DNA from: Anditalea andensis
Lineage (GTDB): Bacteria; Bacteroidota; Bacteroidia; Cytophagales; Cyclobacteriaceae
Direction of reading: 5' to 3'
Assembly: GCF_000714815.1 (NCBI RefSeq)
Contig: NZ_JMIH01000023.1
Location: 62,001-126,000, forward strand
Length of the DNA stretch: 64,000 nucleotides
Shown here in pieces: positions 35,090-44,739 of the stretch (positions are counted from its first letter, which is position 1; the number at the start of each line of letters is the position of its first letter). Under the pieces are notes generated by a model that was given only the letters and a program-made list of their open reading frames with translations, had not been told where the DNA came from and made no database searches. A program made the position numbers and the translations under genes.

Positions 35090-37246
35090 ATGGGAAGAAA
35101 AACAGGAAAAAATAAAGGCGAAAAAGTAATGGATTCTTCACAGTTAGCAAGAACCATCCTTAATTTTTTGGATAACAATTATGGTGAAGAATATTCATCC
35201 AAACAAATGATAAAAAAGCTGGAATTACGAAATCCAGCTTCCAAAAATAATGTGGAGCCTATATTACAGCAACTGGTAAAAGCTGGTTCAGTAAGTAAAA
35301 GTCCACGCAATATGTATTCCTCCACCAAAGATCCAGAATTCATCACAGGGAGAGTAGATTACGTAAACCCAAGGTTTGCCTTTATCATACCAGAAGACAG
35401 GGAGCGTTATCCTACAGATATCCAAGTCAAGGAAAATGACCTAAAAAACGCTCTAGACGGAGATACCGTAAGGATAATGGTCTATCCAAACAAGGGAAGA
35501 TCGGGAAGGCAAGAAGGCAAGGTACTGGAAGTGGTGGAGCGATCACGTGACGAATTCGTTGGTAGGATAGAAATTTCGCCTAGATTTGCCTTTGTAGTGG
35601 CTGATTTTAAAAAGATGCATCACGATATCTTCATTAAAAAGAGTGACCTGCTGGGAGCGGAGCATAACCAGAAAGTGGTGGTTAAAATGACAGAATGGAG
35701 AAATGAAGATAAAAACCCCACCGGAGTAGTAACTCGAGTGCTGGGTGAAGCCGGAAATCATGAGGTAGAAATCCATTCTATTATGGCAGAATTCGGATTG
35801 CCTTTTGACTATCCCGAAGAGGTGGAACATGAAGCTGCGGAAATAAGTGACCAAATTACTGACAAAGAAATCTCGGAAAGAAAAGACTTTAGAAGCATCA
35901 CAACGTTTACCATCGATCCGGCAGATGCCAAAGATTTTGACGATGCCATTTCCTATAGGAAAATGGACAATGGACATTTGGAAATAGGCGTCCACATAGC
36001 AGATGTTACACATTACGTAAAGCCTAAAACCTTGCTCGAAAAAGAAGCGCTGGACAGGGCTACATCCGTATACCTGGTCGATAGGACTATTCCTATGCTG
36101 CCGGAAAGATTGAGCAACGGGCTGTGTTCTCTCCGGCCCAACGAGGACAAATTAACCTTCTCCTGCGTATTTGAATTGGATGAAAATGGGGAGGTACATA
36201 AACAATGGATCGGCAGGACAGTAATACATTCTGACAGGAGATTTGCCTATGAAGATGCCCAAGCCAATATAGACGCACAGTCCGGAGACTTCTATGAAGA
36301 ACTGATCATATTAAATAACCTGGCAAAAAAAATACGTAAAAAGCGGTTTCAAAAAGGTGCCATCAACTTTGAAACTGTAGAAGTGAAATTTAAACTGGCA
36401 GAGGATGGAACTCCGATCGGGCTTATGGTCAAAGAGCGAAAAGACATCCATAAGATGATAGAAGAATTTATGCTTCTTGCCAATCGAACCGTAGCTGAAT
36501 TTATATATAATAAAAATAAAGGGAACGACACCTTTGTATACCGGACTCACGATTATCCTGATATGGAAAGGTTAAACACCTTTTCTAACTTTGCCATTAA
36601 ATTTGGGCACGAAGTTAAACTGGATGAAGAAAATAGGATTTCCTTTGTACTGAATAAGCTCATGGAAGATATTCAGGGTAAACCTGAACAAAATGTGTTG
36701 GAGCAGTTAGCCATAAGAAGTATGGCCAAAGCAAAATATACCACTGAACCAAAAGGACACTTTGGCCTAGCTTTTAAACACTATACGCATTTCACCTCCC
36801 CTATCCGTAGATATCCGGACATGATGGTACACAGATTACTGCAGCACTATCTAGATGGGGGCAAATCTCCTGACAAAGAACCATGGGAAGATAAAAGTGT
36901 GCATTCATCTGAAAGGGAAAAAAGGGCTTCTGATGCTGAAAGAGCTTCCATTAAATATAAACAGGTAGAGTTTATGGCCCTTGCTGAAGTGAAAGATTAC
37001 GAAGGAATAATTTCCGGTATTACAGAATGGGGTATCTTTGTAGAAATTACTGAAACTAAATGTGAAGGGATGATCCGGTTACAAACACTCAACGATGACT
37101 ATTATGAATTTGATGAAAAACACATGCGCCTGATCGGCTCCAAAAATAAAAAAATGATAACCCTTGGTGACAAGGTTAAAGTCCGTGTAGTCAATACGGA
37201 TATTGATAGAAGAACCATTGACTTGGAATTTGCAAAGGATGAGTAA
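35090..37246 (+). CDS. rnr: Ribonuclease R
   Basis: The 718-residue 3'-5' exoribonuclease contains a winged-helix start (about 15-80), cold-shock OB domains (about 85-245), the RNB catalytic domain with IDPADAKDFDDAIS (from about 275, the four metal-binding Asp), and a C-terminal S1 domain (about 633-715) without a long basic tail. It degrades structured RNA and takes part in RNA quality control. Its stop overlaps the next ATG by eight bases. Confidence 0.95.
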   Translation: MGRKTGKNKGEKVMDSSQLARTILNFLDNNYGEEYSSKQMIKKLELRNPASKNNVEPILQQLVKAGSVSKSPRNMYSSTKDPEFITGRVDYVNPRFAFIIPEDRERYPTDIQVKENDLKNALDGDTVRIMVYPNKGRSGRQEGKVLEVVERSRDEFVGRIEISPRFAFVVADFKKMHHDIFIKKSDLLGAEHNQKVVVKMTEWRNEDKNPTGVVTRVLGEAGNHEVEIHSIMAEFGLPFDYPEEVEHEAAEISDQITDKEISERKDFRSITTFTIDPADAKDFDDAISYRKMDNGHLEIGVHIADVTHYVKPKTLLEKEALDRATSVYLVDRTIPMLPERLSNGLCSLRPNEDKLTFSCVFELDENGEVHKQWIGRTVIHSDRRFAYEDAQANIDAQSGDFYEELIILNNLAKKIRKKRFQKGAINFETVEVKFKLAEDGTPIGLMVKERKDIHKMIEEFMLLANRTVAEFIYNKNKGNDTFVYRTHDYPDMERLNTFSNFAIKFGHEVKLDEENRISFVLNKLMEDIQGKPEQNVLEQLAIRSMAKAKYTTEPKGHFGLAFKHYTHFTSPIRRYPDMMVHRLLQHYLDGGKSPDKEPWEDKSVHSSEREKRASDAERASIKYKQVEFMALAEVKDYEGIISGITEWGIFVEITETKCEGMIRLQTLNDDYYEFDEKHMRLIGSKNKKMITLGDKVKVRVVNTDIDRRTIDLEFAKDE

Positions 37247-38231
37247 TATAAAAGAATTTAATACCCGACTGCTGATGGAGAATTTAGAAAACCACCTGAA
37301 GCAGTTCCATTATGGCGAGTACCCCGTAGAGTTATATCAGCCCATCTCCTACATCATGAACCTGGGAGGCAAAAGGATCAGACCTTTGCTTACCCTTCTT
37401 GCTTACTCTCTCTATAAGCAAGATTACAAAAGTATCCTTACTCCTGCTACGGCTATTGAAGTATTCCATAATTTCACCCTAATGCATGATGATATCATGG
37501 ATAAAGCACCTCTAAGAAGAGGTGAGCAAACGGTCCACGAAAAATGGAATGCCAATACCGCCATCCTATCAGGTGATGTGATGCTGGTAAAGGCTTATGA
37601 CATGTTATTAGAAATTGACCCTATAATACTCCCCTCCATCCTGAAAAAATTCAATAAAACCGCAGCTGAAGTTTGTGAAGGACAGCAGCTGGATATGACC
37701 TTCGAACAGCTAGAAGATGTATCAGAACATGACTACATTGAAATGATCAAGCTAAAAACTGCCGTTCTGCTGGGTTTTTCGTTGGAATTTGGGGCACTAC
37801 TGGCAGGTGCGTCTGATCATGACGCCCAAAGTCTCTATAATTTCGGTGTCAATATAGGTATAGGCTTTCAATTAAAAGATGACCTATTGGATGTATATGC
37901 AGACAAAGCAAAGTTTGGAAAACAGGTAGGAGGAGATATCATGTCCAATAAAAAAACATTTTTATTGATAAAAGCGAAAGAACTGGCAAATAGCCACCAA
38001 AAACTATTGCTTTCTAGCTTCATGAAAATGCAGGCGGTAGACAATGAAAAAAAAGTAAAAGAAGTTACTGCTATCTATGATGAATTAAATATAAAACCAC
38101 TGACAGAAAAAAAGATGGCCTCTTATTTCCAAAATGGTTTTGATCAACTTTCTGCTATCCAGGTCAATAATCCAGCTGTTCTTCAGCAATTAATTCAATT
38201 GACGGAAGATTTAATAAACAGAGAAAAATAA
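37239..38231 (+). CDS. Polyprenyl diphosphate synthase
   Basis: From the ATG at 37239, which overlaps the rnr stop, the protein has 330 residues. It has GGKRIRPLLTLL, the first Asp-rich motif DDIMD and the second in DDLLDVYAD. These are the metal-diphosphate sites of trans-prenyl transferases that extend farnesyl or geranylgeranyl diphosphate. The length suits octaprenyl or similar chains for quinones; the chain length cannot be fixed from sequence alone. One base separates it from the rhomboid gene. Confidence 0.93.
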   Translation: MSNIKEFNTRLLMENLENHLKQFHYGEYPVELYQPISYIMNLGGKRIRPLLTLLAYSLYKQDYKSILTPATAIEVFHNFTLMHDDIMDKAPLRRGEQTVHEKWNANTAILSGDVMLVKAYDMLLEIDPIILPSILKKFNKTAAEVCEGQQLDMTFEQLEDVSEHDYIEMIKLKTAVLLGFSLEFGALLAGASDHDAQSLYNFGVNIGIGFQLKDDLLDVYADKAKFGKQVGGDIMSNKKTFLLIKAKELANSHQKLLLSSFMKMQAVDNEKKVKEVTAIYDELNIKPLTEKKMASYFQNGFDQLSAIQVNNPAVLQQLIQLTEDLINREK

Positions 38232-38232
38232 G

Positions 38233-38862
38233 ATGGACATATCTATCACTATAATACTTATTGCCCTCACCTGTGTAACATCCTTTCTAGCCTTCCGAAA
38301 TCCTCAAATGATGGGAAGATGGATGTTTACTCCTTATCATATCAGAACCGAAAATCAATTAGATAGATTTATATTAAGTGGTTTTATTCATAAAGATGGT
38401 ACCCATCTTTTGTTTAATATGTTCACATTCTATTTTTTCGGTAACATGGTTGAAGAGTTTCTGGAATATTATATGGGGCAGATTACCGGTGGTTTAGTCT
38501 ATGTTCTATTTTACTTAATTGCCATTATCATTTCCGATATCCCCACCTATATAAAGCAGAAAAACAATCCTCATTATCATGCATTAGGAGCATCTGGAGG
38601 AGTCTCAGCTACGGTTTTTGCAAGCATTATGTTAGTACCGCTATCTAATATTTGCATATTCGGAATTCTATGCCTTCCTGGATTTATCTTGGGCATATTA
38701 TTTTTAATATATTCAGTGGTGAAAGGTATGCAGGATAAGGATGGTATCAACCATGATGCTCATTTATACGGAGCACTTTTTGGTATTTTATTCATTTTTA
38801 TCCTTACTCCCCAATCTGCCGTCAGCTTTTACGAACAGATTATTCATTATAGGCCATTTTAA
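38233..38862 (+). CDS. Rhomboid-family intramembrane serine protease
   Basis: The 209-residue protein has six or so membrane helices. HLLFNMFTFYFFGN (58-71) has the HxxxN of helix 2, GASGG (119-123) holds catalytic S121, and HLYGALFG (177-184) holds catalytic H177. The Ser-His dyad is complete, so it should be active and cut membrane proteins within the bilayer. It is the last gene of the lipB-rnr operon, followed by a terminator. Confidence 0.92.
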   Translation: MDISITIILIALTCVTSFLAFRNPQMMGRWMFTPYHIRTENQLDRFILSGFIHKDGTHLLFNMFTFYFFGNMVEEFLEYYMGQITGGLVYVLFYLIAIIISDIPTYIKQKNNPHYHALGASGGVSATVFASIMLVPLSNICIFGILCLPGFILGILFLIYSVVKGMQDKDGINHDAHLYGALFGILFIFILTPQSAVSFYEQIIHYRPF

Positions 38863-38917
38863 ATGATGGTAGTGCCCTATTGTCTCCATACGATCTAAAT
38901 AGTTAAGTATAAAAAAT

Positions 38918-38948
38918 CAAAGGCTGCTCCAAGGTGGGCAGCCTTTTA
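38918..38948 (+). terminator. Terminator of the lipB-rhomboid operon
   Basis: AAAGGCTGC pairs with GCAGCCTTT around about ten bases, then T-rich DNA. Confidence 0.8.
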
Positions 38949-38989
38949 ATTTTAAGCAAATGTATTAAAGGAATCCTAATAAAGGTAGG

Positions 38990-39298
38990 TTATCCTTTAT
39001 TTTTCTGCAGTTGCCTTACTAGTTTGTCTGTGACACTTTTTAGCATGGGCACTAAATTTTCACCGTTGTCTTCGGCAAATACATCATTGCCCGGAACTCC
39101 CAGTTTCATCCCTACGGTATTATTGGTATTACCAGATCCTTCGGTTTTGAAATAGACATCGGCCCATATAATTTCAGGGGTAAAGCGTAACAGCTTATCC
39201 AGACAAGAACGTACTTCCTGCTGAACCGAATCGCCGACATTCATATCCACCGACTGGATATCTACTTTAATCCCTTTGTAATTTTCTGTGTAATTCAT
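38990..39298 (-). CDS. HPF/RaiA-family ribosome hibernation factor
   Basis: The 102-residue protein has the short HPF/YfiA fold: KVDIQSVDMNVGDSVQQEVRSCLDKLLRF, then a strand with ADVYFKTEG, and IKLGVPGNDVFAED-like GMKLGVPGNDVFAED before the final helix KSVTDKLVRQL. It binds the 30S subunit at the decoding site and stops translation in stress or stationary phase. It lacks the long C-terminal dimer domain. It is divergent from a baeRF gene across 126 bases, which suggests joint control. Confidence 0.9.
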   Translation of the reverse strand: MNYTENYKGIKVDIQSVDMNVGDSVQQEVRSCLDKLLRFTPEIIWADVYFKTEGSGNTNNTVGMKLGVPGNDVFAEDNGENLVPMLKSVTDKLVRQLQKNKG

Positions 39299-39424
39299 AT
39301 CTAAGTTTTTAAATTAAAAGTACTATTTATATTAAACCTTTATAGGCAGGGTTTTTGTTTAACTTATTAGAATCCAATTTTATTTTTTGGACATATTATA
39401 TTTCTAACCAAAATTTCATCTTAT

Positions 39425-40600
39425 ATGGAAATCTTTAATAGAACCCAATTCGAAAATCTTGCCAAAAAAACAGGAAACTGTATAGTATCCATTTATATAC
39501 CTACCAATAAGCAAAGTACAGACAGTTACCAATCAGACAAAACCAACTTTAAGAACCAGTTACAGGAAACAGAAATAGAGCTGAAAAGTAAATGTGGACT
39601 GGAGGAAAAAGAAGCCAAAGCATTTTTAAAACCCGGGTATGATCTTTTGGAGGATTATGAATTCTGGAAGCACAATTCGGATATGTTAGCATTTTTCATT
39701 GCAGACGGTGAAGTGGAGTACTATAGAGTTCCCATTCATTTGCCAAAAAGCTTACATTTTGCGGGTAAAAGACCCTTTCTAATCCCCATTTTGCCACAAC
39801 TAACAGGCGATGGCCACTTTTATCTATTATACCTCAACCTGGACAGAATCCGGTTATTTGAAGCTACCAAAAATACGATAGATGAAATTGAAATAGACCC
39901 AGTAGCTGTAGCAGTATCTTTTACAGAAGAAGAAGAGCGGGATGAAAACCAGGCATCTCTTCAGGGACAAGGTGGCGTAGGCAATGCAGGAGTAATGCAC
40001 CATGGACATGCCAAAGGATCTGATGAGGAGAAAAAGGTTACCATTCTGAATTATTTCCATAGAATGACTAACATGCTTGAACCGATATTAAATAAGAACC
40101 CATTGCCGTTATATATTGCAGGGGTAGATTATCTGATCCCGCTCTTCAGACAGGCTAGCAAATACAACCACCTTCAGGAGGGTCACGTAAGCGGGGCCCA
40201 ATATAATAAAGCAGATGACCTGAGAGAACTTCATGAAAAAGCCTGGAAGGTAGCGGAACCATATTTTGAAAAAGAGAGGGTTTCCCGTAAAGAAGATTTT
40301 GGCTTTAAAGCTTCAAAAAACCTGGCCATATCCAATGACAACGCCAAGCTGATCAAAGCCTCTATTACCGGTGGTGTAGACACACTTTTGGTAAACAAAA
40401 ATCACGAACATCTTTGGGGGACGTTTGATGAAGAAAATTTTAAGGTCAATTTTGATGACAGCGCCAATGAAGACAATCATTGTCTGATAGACCTGGCAGC
40501 AGTTAAAGTAAAAGAAAATGGTGGAAAAGTATATATGGTAGATTCGGAGAATATGCCGGAAGACACCCTTATAGCAGGAACACTGCGATATGAACTTTAA
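39425..40600 (+). CDS. Bacterial archaeo-eukaryotic release factor-like (baeRF) protein
   Basis: The 391-residue protein shows the three-part layout of the eRF1-like bacterial families: an N-terminal region with CIVSIYIPTNKQ and a long helix; a middle domain with GHFYLLYLNLDRIRLFEATKNTIDEIEI; and a C-terminal domain with LPLYIAGVDYLIPLFRQ, ITGGVDTLLVN and a final GGKVYMVDSENMPEDT. A His/Gly-rich loop (about 180-197) links parts. Comparative work on release factor evolution has tied baeRF proteins to ribosome hibernation genes; here an HPF gene is the divergent neighbour. Function is not proven for the family. Confidence 0.78.
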   Translation: MEIFNRTQFENLAKKTGNCIVSIYIPTNKQSTDSYQSDKTNFKNQLQETEIELKSKCGLEEKEAKAFLKPGYDLLEDYEFWKHNSDMLAFFIADGEVEYYRVPIHLPKSLHFAGKRPFLIPILPQLTGDGHFYLLYLNLDRIRLFEATKNTIDEIEIDPVAVAVSFTEEEERDENQASLQGQGGVGNAGVMHHGHAKGSDEEKKVTILNYFHRMTNMLEPILNKNPLPLYIAGVDYLIPLFRQASKYNHLQEGHVSGAQYNKADDLRELHEKAWKVAEPYFEKERVSRKEDFGFKASKNLAISNDNAKLIKASITGGVDTLLVNKNHEHLWGTFDEENFKVNFDDSANEDNHCLIDLAAVKVKENGGKVYMVDSENMPEDTLIAGTLRYEL

Positions 40601-40620
40601 AACTGTTCAATTATAACTAT

Positions 40621-40652
40621 AGAAAAAGCGGGATAATAGGCCCGCTTTTTCT
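40621..40652 (+). terminator. Terminator of the baeRF gene
   Basis: AGAAAAAGCGGG pairs perfectly with CCCGCTTTTTCT around eight bases. Confidence 0.93.
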
Positions 40653-41534
40653 ATAACTGATAACTCAGGATATTAAATAAACGAATTGTAATTGATGAAA
40701 GATGGTCATATCCAATCTGAAAAGGCAAATCAATAACAATAGATTTTTATTAGAAGGAGCTTGGTTTTACTTTAATTGTTTTTACGGCAAGTAAATACTT
40801 TTAGTCAAACCACTAGGTAAGGATCGAATGACCCGGGAGGAAGATTAAAATAGGGGTAACATCGCACCTGCTTCCTACAGAAAAGCCATATCCGGTGAGA
40901 CAATTAATTTTCCCAACAGTAAATTTACCCTTATCGACTATTGGGACACTAAGTCAAAAATTATGCTTAAAAGAACTGCACTTTTTGCAGGATATCGAGA
41001 AATTTTTGGTCGTAAATCCTGGGACTTGATCAAGGTAACAAACAGCAGGTAGGCTTTTTTATTGAAAATATAAACCTGGAATCAAATACTTTTTTACATA
41101 ATCGATGATTTATCAAAACTATAAAAAGTAAATGCTTATACATCTCCATATTTGATCCCGATAAATGGTATAATTATAGCTAAAGGAGATTGAGCGAAAG
41201 GCTAGGTGGTTTATCAGAGCGTAGCTAAATCTATAAAGATCAAAAGTCTTTTTTGGATTACATCAATAATGGAGACACTTAAATTTCAGTGCTAGCAAGT
41301 GATTGTAACAGCATCAGGATTAACTCCAACCTTGAAAGGAAAAAATAACTATAAGAAAATGGTCTGTATTTTTCCCCTAGCTTTTCTTCCCTACCGGATA
41401 CTGATCAGGTAGAGGTTACTTTGAATGGATATACAAAGATAACTGTATACAATCGAAATAGATATTGAACATAAGGAATTATAGATGGCGATATATTCTT
41501 AACTCCCCCATTAGAAATTTAAAGGCAATGGGCA
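40653..41534. other. Decayed intergenic region
   Basis: About 880 bases without an intact gene. It contains the thioredoxin-like pseudogene (40849-41052) and, near 41355-41465, another open stretch with protein-like character (Asn-Gly-Leu-Tyr-Phe-Ser onward, through LNGYTKITVYNRNRY). Together these suggest a lost gene or genes. Confidence 0.55.
40849..41052 (+). pseudogene. TlpA/redoxin-like thioredoxin-fold pseudogene
   Basis: The frame reads GNIAPASYRKAISGETINF, then KFTLIDYWDTKSKIMLKR, then a helix ending GYREIFGRKSWDLIKV, which follows the AhpC/TSA-TlpA pattern (G-x-x-A-P, LIDFW, CxxC, helix, then a strand). The CxxC site is SKIM, stops lie on both sides, no start codon exists and the rest of the fold is missing. 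It is a remnant of a thiol-disulfide protein gene. Confidence 0.6.
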
Positions 41535-41567
41535 GAAAAAAACCTCAAGTTTATATTGAGGTTTTTT
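41535..41567 (-). terminator. Terminator of the S9 peptidase gene
   Basis: On the minus strand AACCTCAA pairs with TTGAGGTT, flanked by A and T runs, six bases past the stop codon. Confidence 0.88.
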
Positions 41568-41572
41568 CTTGG

Positions 41573-44293
41573 TTATTCAGCTTTATCATACAATTTCTCC
41601 AGATGTGGAATTCCTTTCACCATCCAATCTGGAGCTGGCATATCCATCAGATAATGATCGAAATATGCTTTCATTCTGGTCTGAAAATCTTTCTGGTTTG
41701 CTTCATTGGTCAGATGATGACCTTCATTGGGATAGGACAGGAAAATTACCTCTTTGCCCATTCTGCGGGCTGCATTATATAACTCCAGTCCCTGGGACCA
41801 GTCTACTGCACCATCTTTTGTTCCATGGAGGATGAGAAAAGGGGTATTGATATTTTGGATATGATACATGGGGTTTTCTCTCTGGTAGATCTCACGGTGT
41901 GTCCAGGGGGTCACTCCCCTTCCCATTCTTACCTGCCCGATCTCCATGATTCCATGGTGGACGGTACCTGAGCTTCCGTAGATGTTGTTATAGAAGCTTT
42001 CCAGATTGGTAGGCGGTGCTCCGGTGACAATGCATTTAAACATATCTGTCAGGGTCAGTATGAAAGAAGTTTGGTAACCACTCCAGCTATGGCCCTGAAG
42101 CCCGATGTTATCCTTGTCGGCATATCCTGATTCGATCAGCTTATTAGCCGCTGAAATAATCCCATCTAAGGCACTGGTACCCGGACGGCCTTCCTCAAAT
42201 ACATTATCCGGCATGAATACCATATAGCCATTACTGGCATAGGTTGACATATGCGGTCGATCATCATATACAGGCATAGAGTACTGATGGTGGCGGTCTG
42301 ACATTTTCTCATAAAAATAAATTATGGTAGGATACTGTTTGCCCTCCTCGTAATCAGCAGGTAATGTCAGTGTCCCCTGTAACTTGATACCTCTGCTGTT
42401 TGTATAGTCCACTAATTTTCTACTTCCCCATTTATATTCATGTTGATGGGGATTGGCATTGGTGATCATTTTAGGAGAAGTGAATTGGATATTGCTTACA
42501 TGGTAGTTGGGAAATTCGTTAAAAGTCTGCTTTGTAAACACCACCTTGTCTGCAAGCCTTGCTTTGTGAAGAGATCCTACCATAGCATCTTCAAAAATCA
42601 AAGGTTGTGGATCATTACCTTTGGTTACAGTATAGTATCCGCTCTTTTTTGTCCACTCGCCGTAGGCATTAAGCATTAAAGGCTTACTCAGATCTATCCA
42701 CTCTTCATCGGTATTTATGTTTTCATACCTGAATCTGATTTCGTTTTTCGACCCTATGCGGGTAAGGTTTTCAGCTTTAGAGCCATCTATGGCAAGGAGC
42801 CACAAATCATATTGATGGTTTACGATCACATATCGGCCATCTTTTGACCATCCTGCTACTCCATATGGAGGCTTTTCATGAGGATAAGGATGGTCCATAT
42901 CCATAAAGCTGACAGCTGCAAGTCTAGATACGTTATGTTTTTGATCTTTATCCAGATCATATATCCAAAGTGCAGAGTCTTTTTGATAAATATAGTGTTT
43001 TCCGTCAGGAGATATTTCAAGGGCCCTGTTAACTTCTTCAGCAAACTTGGTTTTTTTACCGGTCTTTATATCTATCCTGTAAAGATCGGAGGGAGTGACT
43101 CCCCAATTTATATCACTTAGGTATGGTTTATCGTCCACTCCTACCTTATACCTGCTGTGGCGGGAGGTGATCAGACGGTCCATGTTTTCATCAGCTAGCT
43201 GAACATATTGATTATCCTCAAAGTGAAAGACGGCCGTTTTGGTAGCTTTTCTATCCCTGCTTCCCCTCACCATTTGTACTGATTGAATCCTATCATCATT
43301 CCAATGCCACACATCTACATTAGCTATGGTATCTTTGCTCATCTTAATCTTAGGACTTTGAGCTTTTATACCAAACCAGATGGCTTTGCCGTTTTCTATA
43401 AAATATGCTTTGCTGTTATCACTGATGACATGATCTGCGAGTTTTTCGTTATTGATTTTGAGTTCAAATTTGGTGGGTTTCTTATCCAGATCGGTAAACA
43501 CCAGTAGTGCATTAGGGTTCTCTGTCAATGTATCCACTTCGTTTCCCTTCAGCACGGTGAGCTTACGGCCTTTAGAAACTATATCTTTTCTTTGTATTCC
43601 CACATCGTCCCATGCCAGGTGTTGATAGATTGCCTCATCCCCATCGAGCAGCGTGATAATGTGAGTTTTTAAATTTATATGATAAACTCCATTGCCATTC
43701 TTTTCATTGGCATCTACTAGATAGGCAAGCATATCGCCACGCTTATTAAAGCTAAATTCTGATACGTTTCCTATGTTTAATACTGCGCCTGATTCTAGAT
43801 TATGAATAAGGAGGTCGGTGCCTTTGCTTGTAGTTTTGTCATCTTCTGCCTTGGATCTTTTTACTGCCCAGTATTTTCCGTCTGCCGTAAATTTAGCTTC
43901 TTCTGCCCGTATTACTGATATGGATTTGTCAAAATCCAAACCCATTAGATGAGCAGTCTTATAGACTGTTTTTTTGTTCTTCTTAAGTTGCTCTTCTTCT
44001 TTCTTGTCAGGCTTGGTAAAATACGAAAAATATTTGCTATCATCTGAAAATACAGCCATATGCCCAGTAGGAAAGCGCTCAATTTGATCATTAATCACAT
44101 TCCTGATGTGCAGCGTATCATCGGCCCCATTGGGACTCAATGAATAGGCAAACCAGTTACCGTCATCTGATAGGACGGGCTGGGTGATGCTGGACCAGCG
44201 GGGGTAATCCGACAGTTGCACCGTTTTCTGCTGCGCCAATAAGGTATGCCCCAGTAGAAAACAAATAAATGATAGGTAAACGACTTTTTTCAT
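41573..44293 (-). CDS. Exported S9-family peptidase (prolyl oligopeptidase/acylaminoacyl type)
   Basis: The 906-residue protein has a signal peptide ending LLAQQ (about 21), a long beta-propeller-like region (about 30-620), and a C-terminal alpha/beta hydrolase with S736 (GHSWSG), D827 (HGTKDG) and H859 (NEGHHL), the complete triad. S9 enzymes cut short peptides after proline, alanine or acylated ends. Its large size and export suit peptide use in the periplasm, as with the M1 peptidase at 8-10 kb. It is a single-gene unit. Confidence 0.92.
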   Translation of the reverse strand: MKKVVYLSFICFLLGHTLLAQQKTVQLSDYPRWSSITQPVLSDDGNWFAYSLSPNGADDTLHIRNVINDQIERFPTGHMAVFSDDSKYFSYFTKPDKKEEEQLKKNKKTVYKTAHLMGLDFDKSISVIRAEEAKFTADGKYWAVKRSKAEDDKTTSKGTDLLIHNLESGAVLNIGNVSEFSFNKRGDMLAYLVDANEKNGNGVYHINLKTHIITLLDGDEAIYQHLAWDDVGIQRKDIVSKGRKLTVLKGNEVDTLTENPNALLVFTDLDKKPTKFELKINNEKLADHVISDNSKAYFIENGKAIWFGIKAQSPKIKMSKDTIANVDVWHWNDDRIQSVQMVRGSRDRKATKTAVFHFEDNQYVQLADENMDRLITSRHSRYKVGVDDKPYLSDINWGVTPSDLYRIDIKTGKKTKFAEEVNRALEISPDGKHYIYQKDSALWIYDLDKDQKHNVSRLAAVSFMDMDHPYPHEKPPYGVAGWSKDGRYVIVNHQYDLWLLAIDGSKAENLTRIGSKNEIRFRYENINTDEEWIDLSKPLMLNAYGEWTKKSGYYTVTKGNDPQPLIFEDAMVGSLHKARLADKVVFTKQTFNEFPNYHVSNIQFTSPKMITNANPHQHEYKWGSRKLVDYTNSRGIKLQGTLTLPADYEEGKQYPTIIYFYEKMSDRHHQYSMPVYDDRPHMSTYASNGYMVFMPDNVFEEGRPGTSALDGIISAANKLIESGYADKDNIGLQGHSWSGYQTSFILTLTDMFKCIVTGAPPTNLESFYNNIYGSSGTVHHGIMEIGQVRMGRGVTPWTHREIYQRENPMYHIQNINTPFLILHGTKDGAVDWSQGLELYNAARRMGKEVIFLSYPNEGHHLTNEANQKDFQTRMKAYFDHYLMDMPAPDWMVKGIPHLEKLYDKAE

Positions 44294-44390
44294 TCTTGAT
44301 TAATTTTTCTATTTGAACCTAAACTGCAAATAGAAAAAAAAGAATAAAAGTCCTTTTACACCTATGGTCAAGGACTAGGGTAATAGGAAT

Positions 44391-44422
44391 AAAAAAAGGT
44401 CTTTCCCTTAAGAGAAAGACCT
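44391..44422 (-). terminator. Terminator of the rplU-rpmA operon
   Basis: On the minus strand AAGGTCTTTC pairs with GAAAGACCTT, then seven T. Confidence 0.92.
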
Positions 44423-44446
44423 TCTGAATTCTTTAAATAAATGTAA

Positions 44447-44707
44447 TTAAGCTTCAGCTGGAATTACATTTACATAAGACTTACCGTCAAATTTCTTTTT
44501 AAACTGTACTTGACCATCAGCAGTGGCAAATAACGTATGATCTTTACCCAATCCTACGTTTTGTCCTGGATGATGCTTTGTACCTCTCTGTCTTACGATG
44601 ATATTACCTGCAATAACTACCTCGCCGCCAAATTTTTTGACACCAAGTCTCTTGCTATGTGATTCTCTACCGTTTCTGGAACTACCGACACCTTTCTTGT
44701 GAGCCAT
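44447..44707 (-). CDS. rpmA: 50S ribosomal protein L27
   Basis: The 86-residue protein starts [20 protein letters not shown] and has [23 protein letters not shown], the standard L27 sequence whose N-terminus reaches the peptidyl transferase centre. The start is a plain MAHKK, without the cleaved leader seen in Firmicutes. It follows rplU by 32 bases, the usual order. Confidence 0.98.
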   Translation of the reverse strand: MAHKKGVGSSRNGRESHSKRLGVKKFGGEVVIAGNIIVRQRGTKHHPGQNVGLGKDHTLFATADGQVQFKKKFDGKSYVNVIPAEA

Positions 44708-44739
44708 AACTTTAAATGTTTTAGGTTTCTAAGAAAACC

